A DNA stretch of 64,000 bases from positions 186,001 through 250,000 of the forward strand of contig CAVXSI010000015.1 in assembly GCA_963764365.1 (NCBI GenBank). The letters run 5' to 3'. The notes beneath the pieces were generated by a model, which was not told the origin of the DNA, did not search any database, and worked only from the letters and a program-made list of their open reading frames with translations. Source of the stretch: VRUE01 sp963764365 (lineage in GTDB: Bacteria > Actinomycetota > Thermoleophilia > Solirubrobacterales > 70-9). The position numbers were made by a program, and so were the translations under genes. Positions 1 through 9,107 of this stretch are shown piece by piece (the first letter of the stretch is position 1; each line of letters begins with the position of its first letter).

Positions 1-147
1 GCCTCGAGCGGATGATCCTTGATGACAACCTCCATGTCACGCAAGATTGCCAGGCTCCCCGGTCGTCGGCGGCGACGACACCGCGGCCCCAACGGGCAAC
101 GGGCGGCAGTGAGGCCAAACCGGCCGAAATCGCCGCGCATCTGGGCG

Positions 148-171
148 TTTTCGGGAACTAGTTCCCCAAAA
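148..171. promoter_or_regulatory. 24-bp near-perfect palindrome, possible operator
   Basis: The core GGGAACTAGTTCCC (153-166) is a perfect 14-bp palindrome. One mismatched C/C pair separates it on each side from TTTT (148-151) and AAAA (168-171), giving 24 bp of dyad symmetry. It lies about 85 bp beyond the 3' end of the tRNA gene in a stretch (1-257) where I see no convincing gene. It could be a repressor site for a gene to the left of the window, or a weak factor-independent terminator. The spacing does not fit the actinobacterial LexA box (GAAC-N4-GTTC), since only two bases separate the half sites here. Confidence 0.35.
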
Positions 172-257
172 TGCAGGCGATATGCGGGGGTGGTTCCAGT
201 TGGTTCTGGGTTCCCCCGCGAGGGCCGACTGGCCCACGTGCAGGGCATTCCCGAAAA

Positions 258-331
258 AGCGGCTGATCGGATTCGAACCGACGACCTTCTGCATGGCAAG
301 CAGACGCTCTAGCCAGCTGAGCTACAGCCGC
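258..331 (-). tRNA. tRNA-Gly (anticodon GCC)
   Basis: Read on the minus strand, the acceptor arm GCGGCTG pairs with CAGCCGC at the 3' end. A D-arm (GCTC...GAGC), an anticodon stem TCTGC/GCAGA enclosing the loop TTGCCAT, and a T-arm GTCGG-TTCGAAT-CCGAT follow in the right order and spacing. The loop gives anticodon GCC (Gly). The discriminator base is T (position 258) and no CCA is encoded. A run of T follows the gene on the transcribed strand. Confidence 0.95.
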
Positions 332-352
332 GCGATGGCGGATTCTACTTCT

Positions 353-805
353 TCAGCCGCCGATGAGGGCGCAGGGCAGGGGAATGTTGCCCTGGTTCGG
401 GCCTTCGCCCGGTGCCGCCGGGATCCACTTGTAGTGGATCTTGGTGAAGTGGCGCTTTTCGTCCTGGGGGCAGAGGCGCGGCTTCGAGAGGATCACTTTC
501 ATCGCCGCTCTGGCGACCTTGCCGGAGGCGCAGTTGGGCTTGCAGACCTTCTCTTCCCCCCGGCCGGCGCCGTGGGCCTTCTTCGTGCCCCACTGCGGCC
601 ACTGCAGCTTGGACACCACGAGGCCGGCGTCGCCGCAGGTGAGGACGATCGAGTGCGGCTTGAACGAGGCTCCCGAGCAGTCGTTGGTGACGTAGGTCCG
701 GTTGGCCGACATGGCGGACATGGCGACCGCGGAGGAGGCGGCGAAAGCGCCGGCGACAATCGCGACGGCGACGAGAATCAGTCCTCTGTTCCGGGGGCGA
801 CTCAT
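353..805 (-). CDS. Secreted Cys-containing protein of unknown function
   Basis: A 150-residue protein with a clear Sec signal peptide: a basic start (MSRPRNR), a hydrophobic core of about 20 residues and a small-residue AVA cleavage region near residue 28. The mature part is basic, with six or more cysteines (DCSG, LTCGD, VCKPNC, LCPQ, LPC), suggesting disulfides. The segment from about residue 38 (YVTNDCSG) through the middle resembles small exported proteins I associate with actinobacteria, but I know of no function for them. It reads away from the RNase HI gene with a 58-bp gap and may have its own promoter. Confidence 0.7.
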   Translation of the reverse strand: MSRPRNRGLILVAVAIVAGAFAASSAVAMSAMSANRTYVTNDCSGASFKPHSIVLTCGDAGLVVSKLQWPQWGTKKAHGAGRGEEKVCKPNCASGKVARAAMKVILSKPRLCPQDEKRHFTKIHYKWIPAAPGEGPNQGNIPLPCALIGG

Positions 806-863
806 CGGCCGTGCACCATAGCGATCGCCGTCGGACGTCGACGAATCCCCGGTGGGGTGCGGC

Positions 864-1262
864 TCAGCCGTCTAGCGCCTCGTTGACGAGGCGGTCGGCC
901 TCGGCGTTGTGCTCGCGGCGGACGTGGCGGATCGACCAGCTCTCGAACGGGCGCAAAGCGCGCTTCACCTCGGCGTGGAGCTCGCGCAGGGTCGCGTCCT
1001 TGACCTTGTACTCGCCCTTCACCTGGCGGACGATCAGCTCCGAGTCGCCGACCAGCTCGAGCTCGCTGGCGCCGAGCTCCGCCGCCCGCTCGATCCCCAG
1101 CAGCAGCGCCCGGTACTCGGCGACGTTGTTGGTCGCGGCGCCGATCCGCTCGCCGCGCTCCTCCAGCACGTCGCCCTCCGGGGCCTGGACGACGACGCCG
1201 ACCGCCGCCGGCCCCGGGTTGCCGCGGGCGCCGCCGTCGACGTTGACCACCAGCTTCCGCAT
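864..1262 (-). CDS. rnhA: RNase HI-family protein
   Basis: A compact 132-residue RNase H fold with the four acidic catalytic residues in place: D9 (VNVDGGARGNPG), E49 (NNVAEYRAL), D73 (VGDSELI) and D123 (NAEADRL). The family cleaves RNA in RNA/DNA hybrids. This is the short actinobacterial 'ribonuclease HI family' type, which often lacks the basic handle of the E. coli enzyme, and no handle is visible here. It ends 4 bp before the gene to its left in transcription order and follows the zinc-ribbon gene (stop at 1267) closely, so it is probably the last gene of the sigma-factor operon. Confidence 0.9.
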   Translation of the reverse strand: MRKLVVNVDGGARGNPGPAAVGVVVQAPEGDVLEERGERIGAATNNVAEYRALLLGIERAAELGASELELVGDSELIVRQVKGEYKVKDATLRELHAEVKRALRPFESWSIRHVRREHNAEADRLVNEALDG

Positions 1263-1266
1263 CGCC

Positions 1267-1818
1267 TCAGCCGACCGGTTCGCCGTTGCCGGCCCGCTCG
1301 GCGCCGGCCCCGAGCACGATCCGCCCGCCCTCGGCGGCGCTCGCGTTCCACTGCCGGGCCGAGCCGTCGAGCTGGTCGAGCTCGTTGCCCTTGTCGATCT
1401 CGAACACCGGGCGCATCTCGTCGCCGATGTCGACGCCCCACTGGTACCAGGTCAGCTCCCAGGCGACCGTCACCCGCACCTCGCTCGGCGAGCCGGCCAG
1501 CGAGCCGATCGAGACCCAGGGCTGCCCGAGGGTGCGGATCAGGCCCGTCACCGTGCGTGCCGCGTCGCTCGAGTTGAAGCGCAGCGCCGCGCGCTCCAGC
1601 CTCCCCAGCGGCGACTCCGAGACCGCCGGCTCCTCGGGCGGGCGCCGGCCGACGTTCGCTCCGGCCGCCGCCGGGTCGACCCAGCCGAGCCGCTCGGCGC
1701 GCCCGCGGCAGAGCTCGCAGACCAGGCGGGGGCCGTTCTTCGGGCTGGCGTAGGAACGGGTCCGCTCGCCGGCCAGGATGTTGCGGCCGCAGACCGCGCA
1801 GCTCTCGTCGGGGCTCAC
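1267..1818 (-). CDS. Zinc-ribbon hypothetical protein coupled to the sigma factor gene
   Basis: 183 residues. I start it at the GTG at 1818 because GTGA overlaps the TGA stop of the sigma gene by four bases, a usual coupled junction; longer readings run through the sigma gene in another frame. The N-terminus has two Cys pairs (CAVCGRN and, about 25 residues later, CELCRGR), a treble-clef/zinc-ribbon pattern. The C-terminal half, from about residue 70, contains a segment rich in Trp and acidic residues (WELTWYQWGVDIGDE). I do not recognise a function. The coupling suggests it is made with the sigma factor, possibly as a partner, but that is inference. Confidence 0.75.
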   Translation of the reverse strand: MSPDESCAVCGRNILAGERTRSYASPKNGPRLVCELCRGRAERLGWVDPAAAGANVGRRPPEEPAVSESPLGRLERAALRFNSSDAARTVTGLIRTLGQPWVSIGSLAGSPSEVRVTVAWELTWYQWGVDIGDEMRPVFEIDKGNELDQLDGSARQWNASAAEGGRIVLGAGAERAGNGEPVG

Positions 1819-2591
1819 CCCGCCTCCTGCAGGGCGGATTTCAGCCGCATCACAGCCTTCGTGTGCAGCTGCGAGACGCGCGACTCCGTCACCCCCAGCA
1901 CCTCGCCGATCTCGCGCAGGGTGAGGTTCTCGTAGTAGTAGAGGGCGACGACCAGCTGCTCGCGCTCCGGCAGGCCGGCGACCGCCTCGGTCAGGGCGTC
2001 CTTGATCTCGCTGGTGGCGAGCGACTCCTGGGGGTCGGCGGCGCGGGGGTCGGAGATCGTGTCGAGCAGCGAGACCTGGTCGCCCGAGGAGTCGGAGATC
2101 GACCAGAGCTCGTCCAGCGCGTAGACCGAGGAGTTGGCGATCTCCAGCAGCGAGTTCTCCAGTTCCTCTTCGCTGATCCCGACCTTGGCGGCCAGCTCGG
2201 CGTCGCTCGGCGACCGCTGCAGCTCGTGTTCGAGCTTCGACTGCGCGGCCTCGATCTCGCGCGCTCGCGAGCGGACCGAGCGCGGCACCCAGTCGAGCGA
2301 GCGCAGCTCGTCGATGATCGCGCCGCGGATCCGGGTCATCGCGAAGGTCTCGAACTTGATCCCGCGCTCGGGCTCGAAGCGCTCGATCGAGCCGATCAGG
2401 CCGATCAGCCCGTAGGAGATCAGGTCGGCGTCGTCGACGTGCGAGGGAAGGCCGGCGCCGAGCCGGCCGGCGACGAACTTGACCAGCGGCGAGTAGGCGA
2501 CGACGAGGCGCTCCCGCGCGCTGGAGTCCCCCTCCCCCTTGTAGCGGCGCCATAGATCGCGCAGCTCCACCTCTTTGACGCCGGTTTCCAT
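1815..2591 (-). CDS. whiG: RNA polymerase sigma factor, FliA/WhiG type
   Basis: 258 residues, the usual length of the FliA/WhiG group of sigma-70 factors. Region 2 is clear around residues 25-100 (VVAYSPLVKFVAGRL; DLISYGLIGLIGSIERF; RIRGAIIDELRSLDWVPRS, the last being diagnostic of this group). Region 3 follows, then region 4 with its helix-turn-helix near residues 205-250 (LPEREQLV; LTLREIGEVLGVTESRVSQ). WhiG drives sporulation genes in Streptomyces and FliA drives motility genes; no motility or sporulation gene is visible nearby, so which regulon it serves is open. In Streptomyces whiG also sits beside dprA and a xer-type recombinase gene, as here. Confidence 0.92.
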   Translation of the reverse strand: METGVKEVELRDLWRRYKGEGDSSARERLVVAYSPLVKFVAGRLGAGLPSHVDDADLISYGLIGLIGSIERFEPERGIKFETFAMTRIRGAIIDELRSLDWVPRSVRSRAREIEAAQSKLEHELQRSPSDAELAAKVGISEEELENSLLEIANSSVYALDELWSISDSSGDQVSLLDTISDPRAADPQESLATSEIKDALTEAVAGLPEREQLVVALYYYENLTLREIGEVLGVTESRVSQLHTKAVMRLKSALQEAG

Positions 2592-2634
2592 GGAATTGGC
2601 TCGATTCTACGGTTGCAGGGCGCTTATGCGAGGG

Positions 2635-3516
2635 TCAGGCCCGGGGGTGGGTCGCGGCGTACGCGTCCCGCAGGCGTGCCGCATCGACCCGAGTGTAGAC
2701 CTGCGTGGTCGAGATCGAGGCGTGGCCGAGCAGCTCCTGGATCGTCCTCAGGTCGGCGCCGCCTTCGAGCAGATGAGTGGCGAAGCTGTGGCGCAGCGAG
2801 TGCGGCGAGACGCCGGCGGCGAGCGCCGCCTCGCGCACCCAGAGGGCGAGACGGCGGGTGACGTCGGAGTTGGAGAGGCGGCGGCCGCTCTTGGAGAGGA
2901 ACAGGGCCTGCTCGCGCGGGTCGGCGGAGAGGGCGTGGCGGCCGCGCTCGACGTAGCGGCGCAGGGCGCGCTGGGCCGGCTCGCCGACCGGCAGCAGGCG
3001 CTCCTTCGAGCCCTTGCCGAGCACCCGCAGCTGCTCGGAATCGAAGTCGATCGAGCCGAGATCGAGGTTGACGATCTCCTCGCAGCGCAGCCCGCAGGAG
3101 TAGGCGAGCTCGAGCATCGCCCGGTCGCGCAGTTCCAGCGGCGTATGGGCCGGGATCCCCTCCAGCATCGACCGCAGCTGCTCGCCGCTCAGCACCTTCG
3201 GCAGCTTCTGCTCGCGTTTCGGGCTGGAGACCAGGTCGGCCGGGTTCTGGCCGACCCGCTCGGTGCGGACGAGGTAGTCGAAGAGGCCGCGGACCGCGGC
3301 CAGCTTGCGCGCCACCGTCGCCGGCGCGGCGCCGCCGGAAGAGAGCCCCGCCCCGTAGCGGCGCACGTCGCGATGGCGGACCTCGCCCGGCTCCTTGCCC
3401 CCGATCCAGGCGACGAACTGACCCAGATCCACCCCGTAGGCCCTGCGGGTCCGCTCGGCCAGGTTCCGGGCCCTCAGATCTCGGTCATATGCGGCCAGCG
3501 CTCTGCCCCAATCCAC
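2635..3516 (-). CDS. xerD: Tyrosine recombinase XerC/XerD
   Basis: With the GTG start at 3516 the protein has 293 residues, standard for XerC/D. The N-terminal SAM-like core-binding domain covers roughly residues 1-90. The catalytic set is present: R144 (CGLRCEEI), K171 (GKGSKERL), H239 and R242 (HSLRHSFATHLL), H265 (LLGHASI) and Y274 (TTQVYTRV). The family resolves chromosome dimers at dif. An ATG at 3612 would add 32 basic, repeat-derived residues from element G1, so I reject it. Whether it is XerC or XerD cannot be told from this window alone. Confidence 0.9.
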   Translation of the reverse strand: MDWGRALAAYDRDLRARNLAERTRRAYGVDLGQFVAWIGGKEPGEVRHRDVRRYGAGLSSGGAAPATVARKLAAVRGLFDYLVRTERVGQNPADLVSSPKREQKLPKVLSGEQLRSMLEGIPAHTPLELRDRAMLELAYSCGLRCEEIVNLDLGSIDFDSEQLRVLGKGSKERLLPVGEPAQRALRRYVERGRHALSADPREQALFLSKSGRRLSNSDVTRRLALWVREAALAAGVSPHSLRHSFATHLLEGGADLRTIQELLGHASISTTQVYTRVDAARLRDAYAATHPRA

Positions 3517-3567
3517 GGATACGGGATTCGGCCTTTTCCAAGTACGTCCTGCGAACGGGCGCGAAAA

Positions 3568-3678
3568 CCAAGCAGGTCGTGGGACGCAGGGAGCGAGGTG
3601 AGGGGAGCGCACTTTTTGTGCGTGACCCGATCCGAGCGACTGAGGACCGCGAGATGCGCCGGTTTGCAGCGTCCGCTA
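3568..3678. repeat. Dispersed repeat G, copy 1
   Basis: Shares the core CCAAGCRG...GGACGCRGGGAGCG with copies at 9034-9106 and 58321-58413. Downstream of the core it holds a small hairpin (CGCAC-TTTTT-GTGCG, near 3608-3624), then CGAGCGACTGAGGAC and GCGCCGGTT, all also found in copy 2. The end of the repeat (GCTAG) contains the TAG stop of the L,D-transpeptidase gene, and copy 2 supplies the TAG stop of aroH in the same place. Fills the gap between xerD and the transpeptidase gene. Confidence 0.6.
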
Positions 3679-4713
3679 GCCGATATAGATAGGGGTTCCC
3701 ACTTCGACCTGGTCGTAGAGTTCTTCCACGTCGGGGATCGACATCCGCACGCAGCCGTGTGAGGCGGCGCTGCCGAGCGAGGACGTCTCTTCGGTGCCGT
3801 GGATGCCGGCGCCTTCGTAGATCCCCATCCAGCGCGCCTTGATCGGGTCCGCCGGGCCGGGCGGGATCACCTGGCCGGCGAGATCGCCGGCCCAGGCCGA
3901 GTTCGGCACGTGCCAGGAGGGGTTGACCTGCTTTTCCTGGATCGCGTACTGGCCTTCCGGGGTTTCCAGGCCTTCCTGGCCGACCGCGACGGTGTAGGTC
4001 TTGGCCAGCTTCAGATGCTTCCAGAGCCGCAGCGTGAAGGTGGCGCGGTCGAGGGTCAGGTAGCTCGGGTAGGCGTCCGCGACTTCGCTCGTCCTCAGCT
4101 TCGGCCGGACCGCGTGGGTGCGGGCGGCGATCGTGCGGTCGGCGCCGGCGTTGAGCACGGCGGCCCGCAGCTGCCGCGTCAGCAGCACGTCGCGCAGCTT
4201 GCGGCCGTTCTTCGCGGCGGCGACGTCGAGTGAGTCGCCGCTGGCTTCGATCGACGCGTCCTGAGCTTCGCGGTCGACTCCTGCAGCCACCCGGCGGACG
4301 AACCTGTTGATCGCCGGCCGCGAATAGCTGATGTCGGCCGGGACTCCCTCGTCGACGCTGCTGCCGGTCACGTAGCGCACCAGCCGGCCCGGCAGGCCGC
4401 CTTCGCGGCTCTGCGCCAGCGCGTCTTCGACCGCGCCGTCGAGGTCGGCATGGACGTCGAGCGTCTTGCCGTCGAGCTGCCAATGCCGGCCGTCGTAGCC
4501 GACCCGGATCGAGTGCCGCAGCGGCGCCAGCAGCCGGCGGCGGACCGCGCGCTTCGCTTCGACCGCGTCCATGCCGCCGACGTCGACGCCGCCGATCGTC
4601 ACTCCGTCGGCGATCGTGTCGGTCTGGGAGCTGTCGTAGGCGTATCCGGTGACCCCACCGAGAACGAGCACGGCGAGCAGGGCGACCAGTGCGATTTTCG
4701 TCCTCCGACCCAT
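3676..4713 (-). CDS. L,D-transpeptidase (YkuD) with N-terminal membrane anchor
   Basis: 345 residues from the ATG at 4713. Residues 5-25 are a hydrophobic signal-anchor (IALVALLAVLVLGGVTGYAY). Residues about 30-200 form a region similar to the peptidoglycan-binding/VanW-like domains that precede YkuD in actinobacterial enzymes. The YkuD catalytic domain (about 215-345) has the HGTEE...SHGCVRM signature with His305, His319 and nucleophile Cys321. Such enzymes make 3->3 peptidoglycan cross-links outside the membrane. It is transcribed toward xerD but separated from it by repeat G1, and is divergent from the MTHFS-like gene. Confidence 0.9.
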   Translation of the reverse strand: MGRRTKIALVALLAVLVLGGVTGYAYDSSQTDTIADGVTIGGVDVGGMDAVEAKRAVRRRLLAPLRHSIRVGYDGRHWQLDGKTLDVHADLDGAVEDALAQSREGGLPGRLVRYVTGSSVDEGVPADISYSRPAINRFVRRVAAGVDREAQDASIEASGDSLDVAAAKNGRKLRDVLLTRQLRAAVLNAGADRTIAARTHAVRPKLRTSEVADAYPSYLTLDRATFTLRLWKHLKLAKTYTVAVGQEGLETPEGQYAIQEKQVNPSWHVPNSAWAGDLAGQVIPPGPADPIKARWMGIYEGAGIHGTEETSSLGSAASHGCVRMSIPDVEELYDQVEVGTPIYIG

Positions 4714-4821
4714 CAATACGACCGTGAGCAGAGTTTAGGCATGCGGAACAATCGGCTGGACGGTTCGCATCCCTGCAATTCCACATGCCGCGGCGGACGG
4801 CCCGGAGGATATCTTTCGCCC

Positions 4822-5535
4822 GTGGTCGCCAAGGACAAGGTCCGCCGAGAAGTCTGGAAGGCGATGGATCGAGAGGGTGTCTCGCGCTTTCCCGGCGCCG
4901 AGGGCCGGATCCCGAACTTCGCCGGGGCCAAGCTGGCGGCCGAGAAGCTCGCCGGGCACCGGCTGTGGAAGCGGGCGCGGGCGATCAAGGCCAACCCCGA
5001 CTCGCCGCAGACGCAGGCCCGCCGCATGGCCCTGGAGGAAGGCAAGACGCTGATCATGGCCGTGCCCCGCCTGCGCGACCCCCACCCTTTCCGGGTGCTG
5101 GAGCCGAAGCGGCTCTCGAAGGCCGCGATCAAGGAGGCCGCGACGATCAAGGGGGCGCTGAGGCACGGCAAGGTCGTCGCCCTCGACGACCTGCCGGAGA
5201 TCGACTTCGTCCTCTGCGGGTCGGTGGCGGTCAACCTCAGCGGCGCCCGGATCGGCAAGGGCGGCGGCTACAACGACATCGAGTACGGGGTCCTGATCGA
5301 CGCCGGCAAGATCGACGACCACACGACGATCGCGACCACCGTCCACCCGATCCAGATCCTCCGTCGCCACCTGCCGGTGATCTCCCACGACCTGCCGGTC
5401 GACCTGATCGCGACGCCGCGCGCGGTGATCGAGGTCGAACGGACCTACGAACGTCCCCGTGGCATCCTCTGGGACCACCTGCAACCGCCGCAGATCCGCG
5501 AAATCCCGCTACTGGAAAGGATGGGCTATGCCTGA
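4822..5535 (+). CDS. MTHFS-like (5-formyltetrahydrofolate cyclo-ligase superfamily) protein
   Basis: 237 residues from GTG 4822; GGAGG at 4804-4808 is a plausible ribosome site. The sequence resembles the 5-formyl-THF cyclo-ligase fold (GSVAVNLSGARIGKGGGYNDIE matches the family's GxGxGYYD loop), with extra N-terminal helices (VRREVWKAMDREGV). This is the divergent subgroup related to MTHFSD-type proteins, often annotated simply as cyclo-ligase; true folate activity is uncertain because the loop reads GKGGGYND rather than GxGGGYYD. It overlaps the alpha/beta hydrolase start by 8 bases and is co-transcribed with it. Confidence 0.8.
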   Translation: MVAKDKVRREVWKAMDREGVSRFPGAEGRIPNFAGAKLAAEKLAGHRLWKRARAIKANPDSPQTQARRMALEEGKTLIMAVPRLRDPHPFRVLEPKRLSKAAIKEAATIKGALRHGKVVALDDLPEIDFVLCGSVAVNLSGARIGKGGGYNDIEYGVLIDAGKIDDHTTIATTVHPIQILRRHLPVISHDLPVDLIATPRAVIEVERTYERPRGILWDHLQPPQIREIPLLERMGYA

Positions 5536-6439
5536 GGCCGTGATGAGCGGATCGGTGAACTTCCCCGCCAGCGACTACGGGAACGCCGACCCCGACTGGC
5601 TGAAGATCGACTGGCGCCGGCACCTGCACCGGGTGCGGCTTCCGGGCGCCGAGGTCAACTACGCCGAGATCGGCGAGGGCGAGCCGATCCTCTTCGTCCA
5701 CGGGCTCGCCGGCTGCTGGCGGAACTGGCTCGAGAACCTCCCCCACTTCGGCCGCACCCACCGGGCGATCGCGCTCGACCTGCCGGGCTTCGGCGAGAGC
5801 CCGATGCCCTCCTGGCCGATCGAGATGCCCGCCTACGGCCGGCTGATCCACGACTTCTGCGAGGAGCTGGGTATCGACCGGGTCGCGGCGCTGGTCGGCA
5901 ACTCGATGGGCGGCTTCGTCTCGACCGAGGCGATCGTCGACGACCCCTCGCGGTTCGAGCGGCTGGTGCTCGTCTCCGCCGCCGGGATCAGCTTCGCCGA
6001 GGCCGAAGGGCGCGCGCTCGAAGCGCGGGTGCGGCTGTTCGAAGCCGTGGTCCCGTTCCTGGCCGCCCGCCGCGAGCGCTGGCTGGCCCGCGAGCGCGGC
6101 CGGCAGGTCGCCTTCGGCAACGTCTTCCGCTACCCGAACCGGGTCCGCCCCGAGCTGCTGGCCGAGCAGATGGAGCCGGGCATCCGCAGCCCCGGCTTCG
6201 CCGACGCGATCCGCGCGATCGGCGGCTACGACACCCGCCACCGGCTGACCGAGATCGAGATCCCGACCCTGGTCGTCTGGGGGATGCACGACCGGATCGT
6301 CCCGGTCGAGGCGGCGATCGGATACCACCGCCTGATCCCGAACTCGCGCCTGGAGCTGTTCGAGCGCACCGGCCACGTGCCGCAGATGGAGCGGCCGGCG
6401 CGTTTCAACGCCCTGCTCGACGATTTCCTGACCGACTGA
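5528..6439 (+). CDS. Alpha/beta-fold hydrolase
   Basis: 303 residues starting at ATG 5528 (MPEAVMSGSVNF), inside the end of the upstream gene. The alpha/beta hydrolase core is complete: oxyanion HG motif (LFVHGLAG), nucleophile elbow GNSMGG with catalytic Ser, an acid in GMHDRIVPVE and the catalytic His in RTGHVPQMERP. A cap region lies between (FAEAEGRALEARVRLFEA...). The closest general class is the MhpC/haloperoxidase-like hydrolases; the substrate cannot be assigned. Convergent with ilvD, only 14 bp separating the stops. Confidence 0.85.
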   Translation: MPEAVMSGSVNFPASDYGNADPDWLKIDWRRHLHRVRLPGAEVNYAEIGEGEPILFVHGLAGCWRNWLENLPHFGRTHRAIALDLPGFGESPMPSWPIEMPAYGRLIHDFCEELGIDRVAALVGNSMGGFVSTEAIVDDPSRFERLVLVSAAGISFAEAEGRALEARVRLFEAVVPFLAARRERWLARERGRQVAFGNVFRYPNRVRPELLAEQMEPGIRSPGFADAIRAIGGYDTRHRLTEIEIPTLVVWGMHDRIVPVEAAIGYHRLIPNSRLELFERTGHVPQMERPARFNALLDDFLTD

Positions 6440-6453
6440 GCGGCTCTACCCGG

Positions 6454-8136
<1,683 letters not shown>

Positions 8137-8193
8137 ACCGGAAATCTACTGACGAGCCTCGAGGGTCGGCAGGCAGAAACGCGGGGAGCCCCG

Positions 8194-9012
8194 CTATTCC
8201 AGCGACCGGGGACGCCGCATGGCGATCGCTGGGCCCGTCAAATCGAACACGTCGACGGGGCCGGGGCCTGCTCCGAGGTCGCGCAGCCCCGCGCCGACAG
8301 CCTCCGAGGCGACCTCACGCGCCTTGCGGGCCGCCTCCAGCGGCGGATCGCCGCGGGCGAGGAAAGCCGCCAGCGCCGAGGAGTGGGTGCAGCCGGAGCC
8401 GTGCGCCGCGCCCGCCGGATGGCGCTCCCCCTCGATCGCGGCGGCGTCGGCGCCGTCGTAGAAGACATCGACGACCCGCTCGCTGTGGCCGCCGGTGACG
8501 ACGACCGCCCGCGGCCCCAGCGCCAGCACCTCGCGGGCGAGATCCTCCTGGGACTCGCGCTCGCCGGCGCCGGTCAAGGCCCGCGCCTCGGGGATGTTCG
8601 GGGTGACGACCGTGGCCAGCGGCAGCAGCCGCTCGACCAGCGCCCGCCGCGCCGGTTCGTCGAGCAGCACGGCGCCGCTCTCGGCGACCATCACCGGGTC
8701 GATCACGACCGGGGCGTCACCGACCGCGCCGAGCGCCTCGACGACCGCGTCGACCGTCCCCACCGTCCCGAGCATGCCGATCTTCACCGCGTCGACGCCG
8801 ATGTCCTTGGCGACGGCGCGCACCTGGGCGACGATCGTCTCGGGCGAGACCGCTTCGACCGCTTCGACCGCGACCGTGTTCTGGGCGGTGATCGCGGTGA
8901 TCGCGGTCATCCCGTGCACGCCGCAGCGGGCGAAGGCCTTGAGGTCGGCCTGGATGCCGGCGCCGCCGCCCGAGTCGGAGCCGGCGATTGAGAGTGCGGT
9001 CGGGATCGTCAT
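8194..9012 (-). CDS. thiD: Hydroxymethylpyrimidine/phosphomethylpyrimidine kinase
   Basis: 272 residues from ATG 9012 (MTIPTALSIAGSDSGGGAGIQ). PfkB/ThiD-type kinase fold: the N-terminal GSDSGGGAGIQADLK substrate motif, VVIDPVMVAESG in the middle, and the C-terminal HGSGCTHSSALAAF anion-hole/catalytic motif. It phosphorylates HMP and HMP-P in thiamine synthesis. No thiE or thiC is next to it and I see no TPP riboswitch in the short gap to dprA; that gap is filled by repeat G3. The far longer ORF reading through this frame crosses dprA and is not real. Confidence 0.94.
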   Translation of the reverse strand: MTIPTALSIAGSDSGGGAGIQADLKAFARCGVHGMTAITAITAQNTVAVEAVEAVSPETIVAQVRAVAKDIGVDAVKIGMLGTVGTVDAVVEALGAVGDAPVVIDPVMVAESGAVLLDEPARRALVERLLPLATVVTPNIPEARALTGAGERESQEDLAREVLALGPRAVVVTGGHSERVVDVFYDGADAAAIEGERHPAGAAHGSGCTHSSALAAFLARGDPPLEAARKAREVASEAVGAGLRDLGAGPGPVDVFDLTGPAIAMRRPRSLE

Positions 9013-9033
9013 CGGAGCAACCCTACGGGGCAT

Positions 9034-9106
9034 GTGCGTGGCCAAGCGGATCGAGGACGCGGGGAGCGTGGCGACGGGCGACGCCGATATGCGCAGCGCC
9101 ACGCAC
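9034..9106. repeat. Dispersed repeat G, copy 3 (hairpin form)
   Basis: Flanked by a 9-bp inverted repeat GTGCGTGGC (9034-9042) / GCCACGCAC (9098-9106). The interior on the plus strand contains CCAAGCGG, then GGACGCGGGGAGCGTGGCG, nearly identical to repeat G2 near 58321 and similar to G1 near 3568. It occupies the junction between dprA (stop 9108) and thiD (start 9012). Confidence 0.55.
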
Positions 9107-9107
9107 G

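Noticed and set aside
153..166. LexA/SOS box
   Set aside because: Half sites GAAC/GTTC are two bases apart rather than four, and no SOS gene is adjacent.
2635..3516. XerC/D gene as an integrase of a mobile element
   Set aside because: Length, motifs and place beside the WhiG-type sigma gene, close to the dprA/comM cluster, fit the housekeeping recombinase; no att-like repeats or phage genes are visible.
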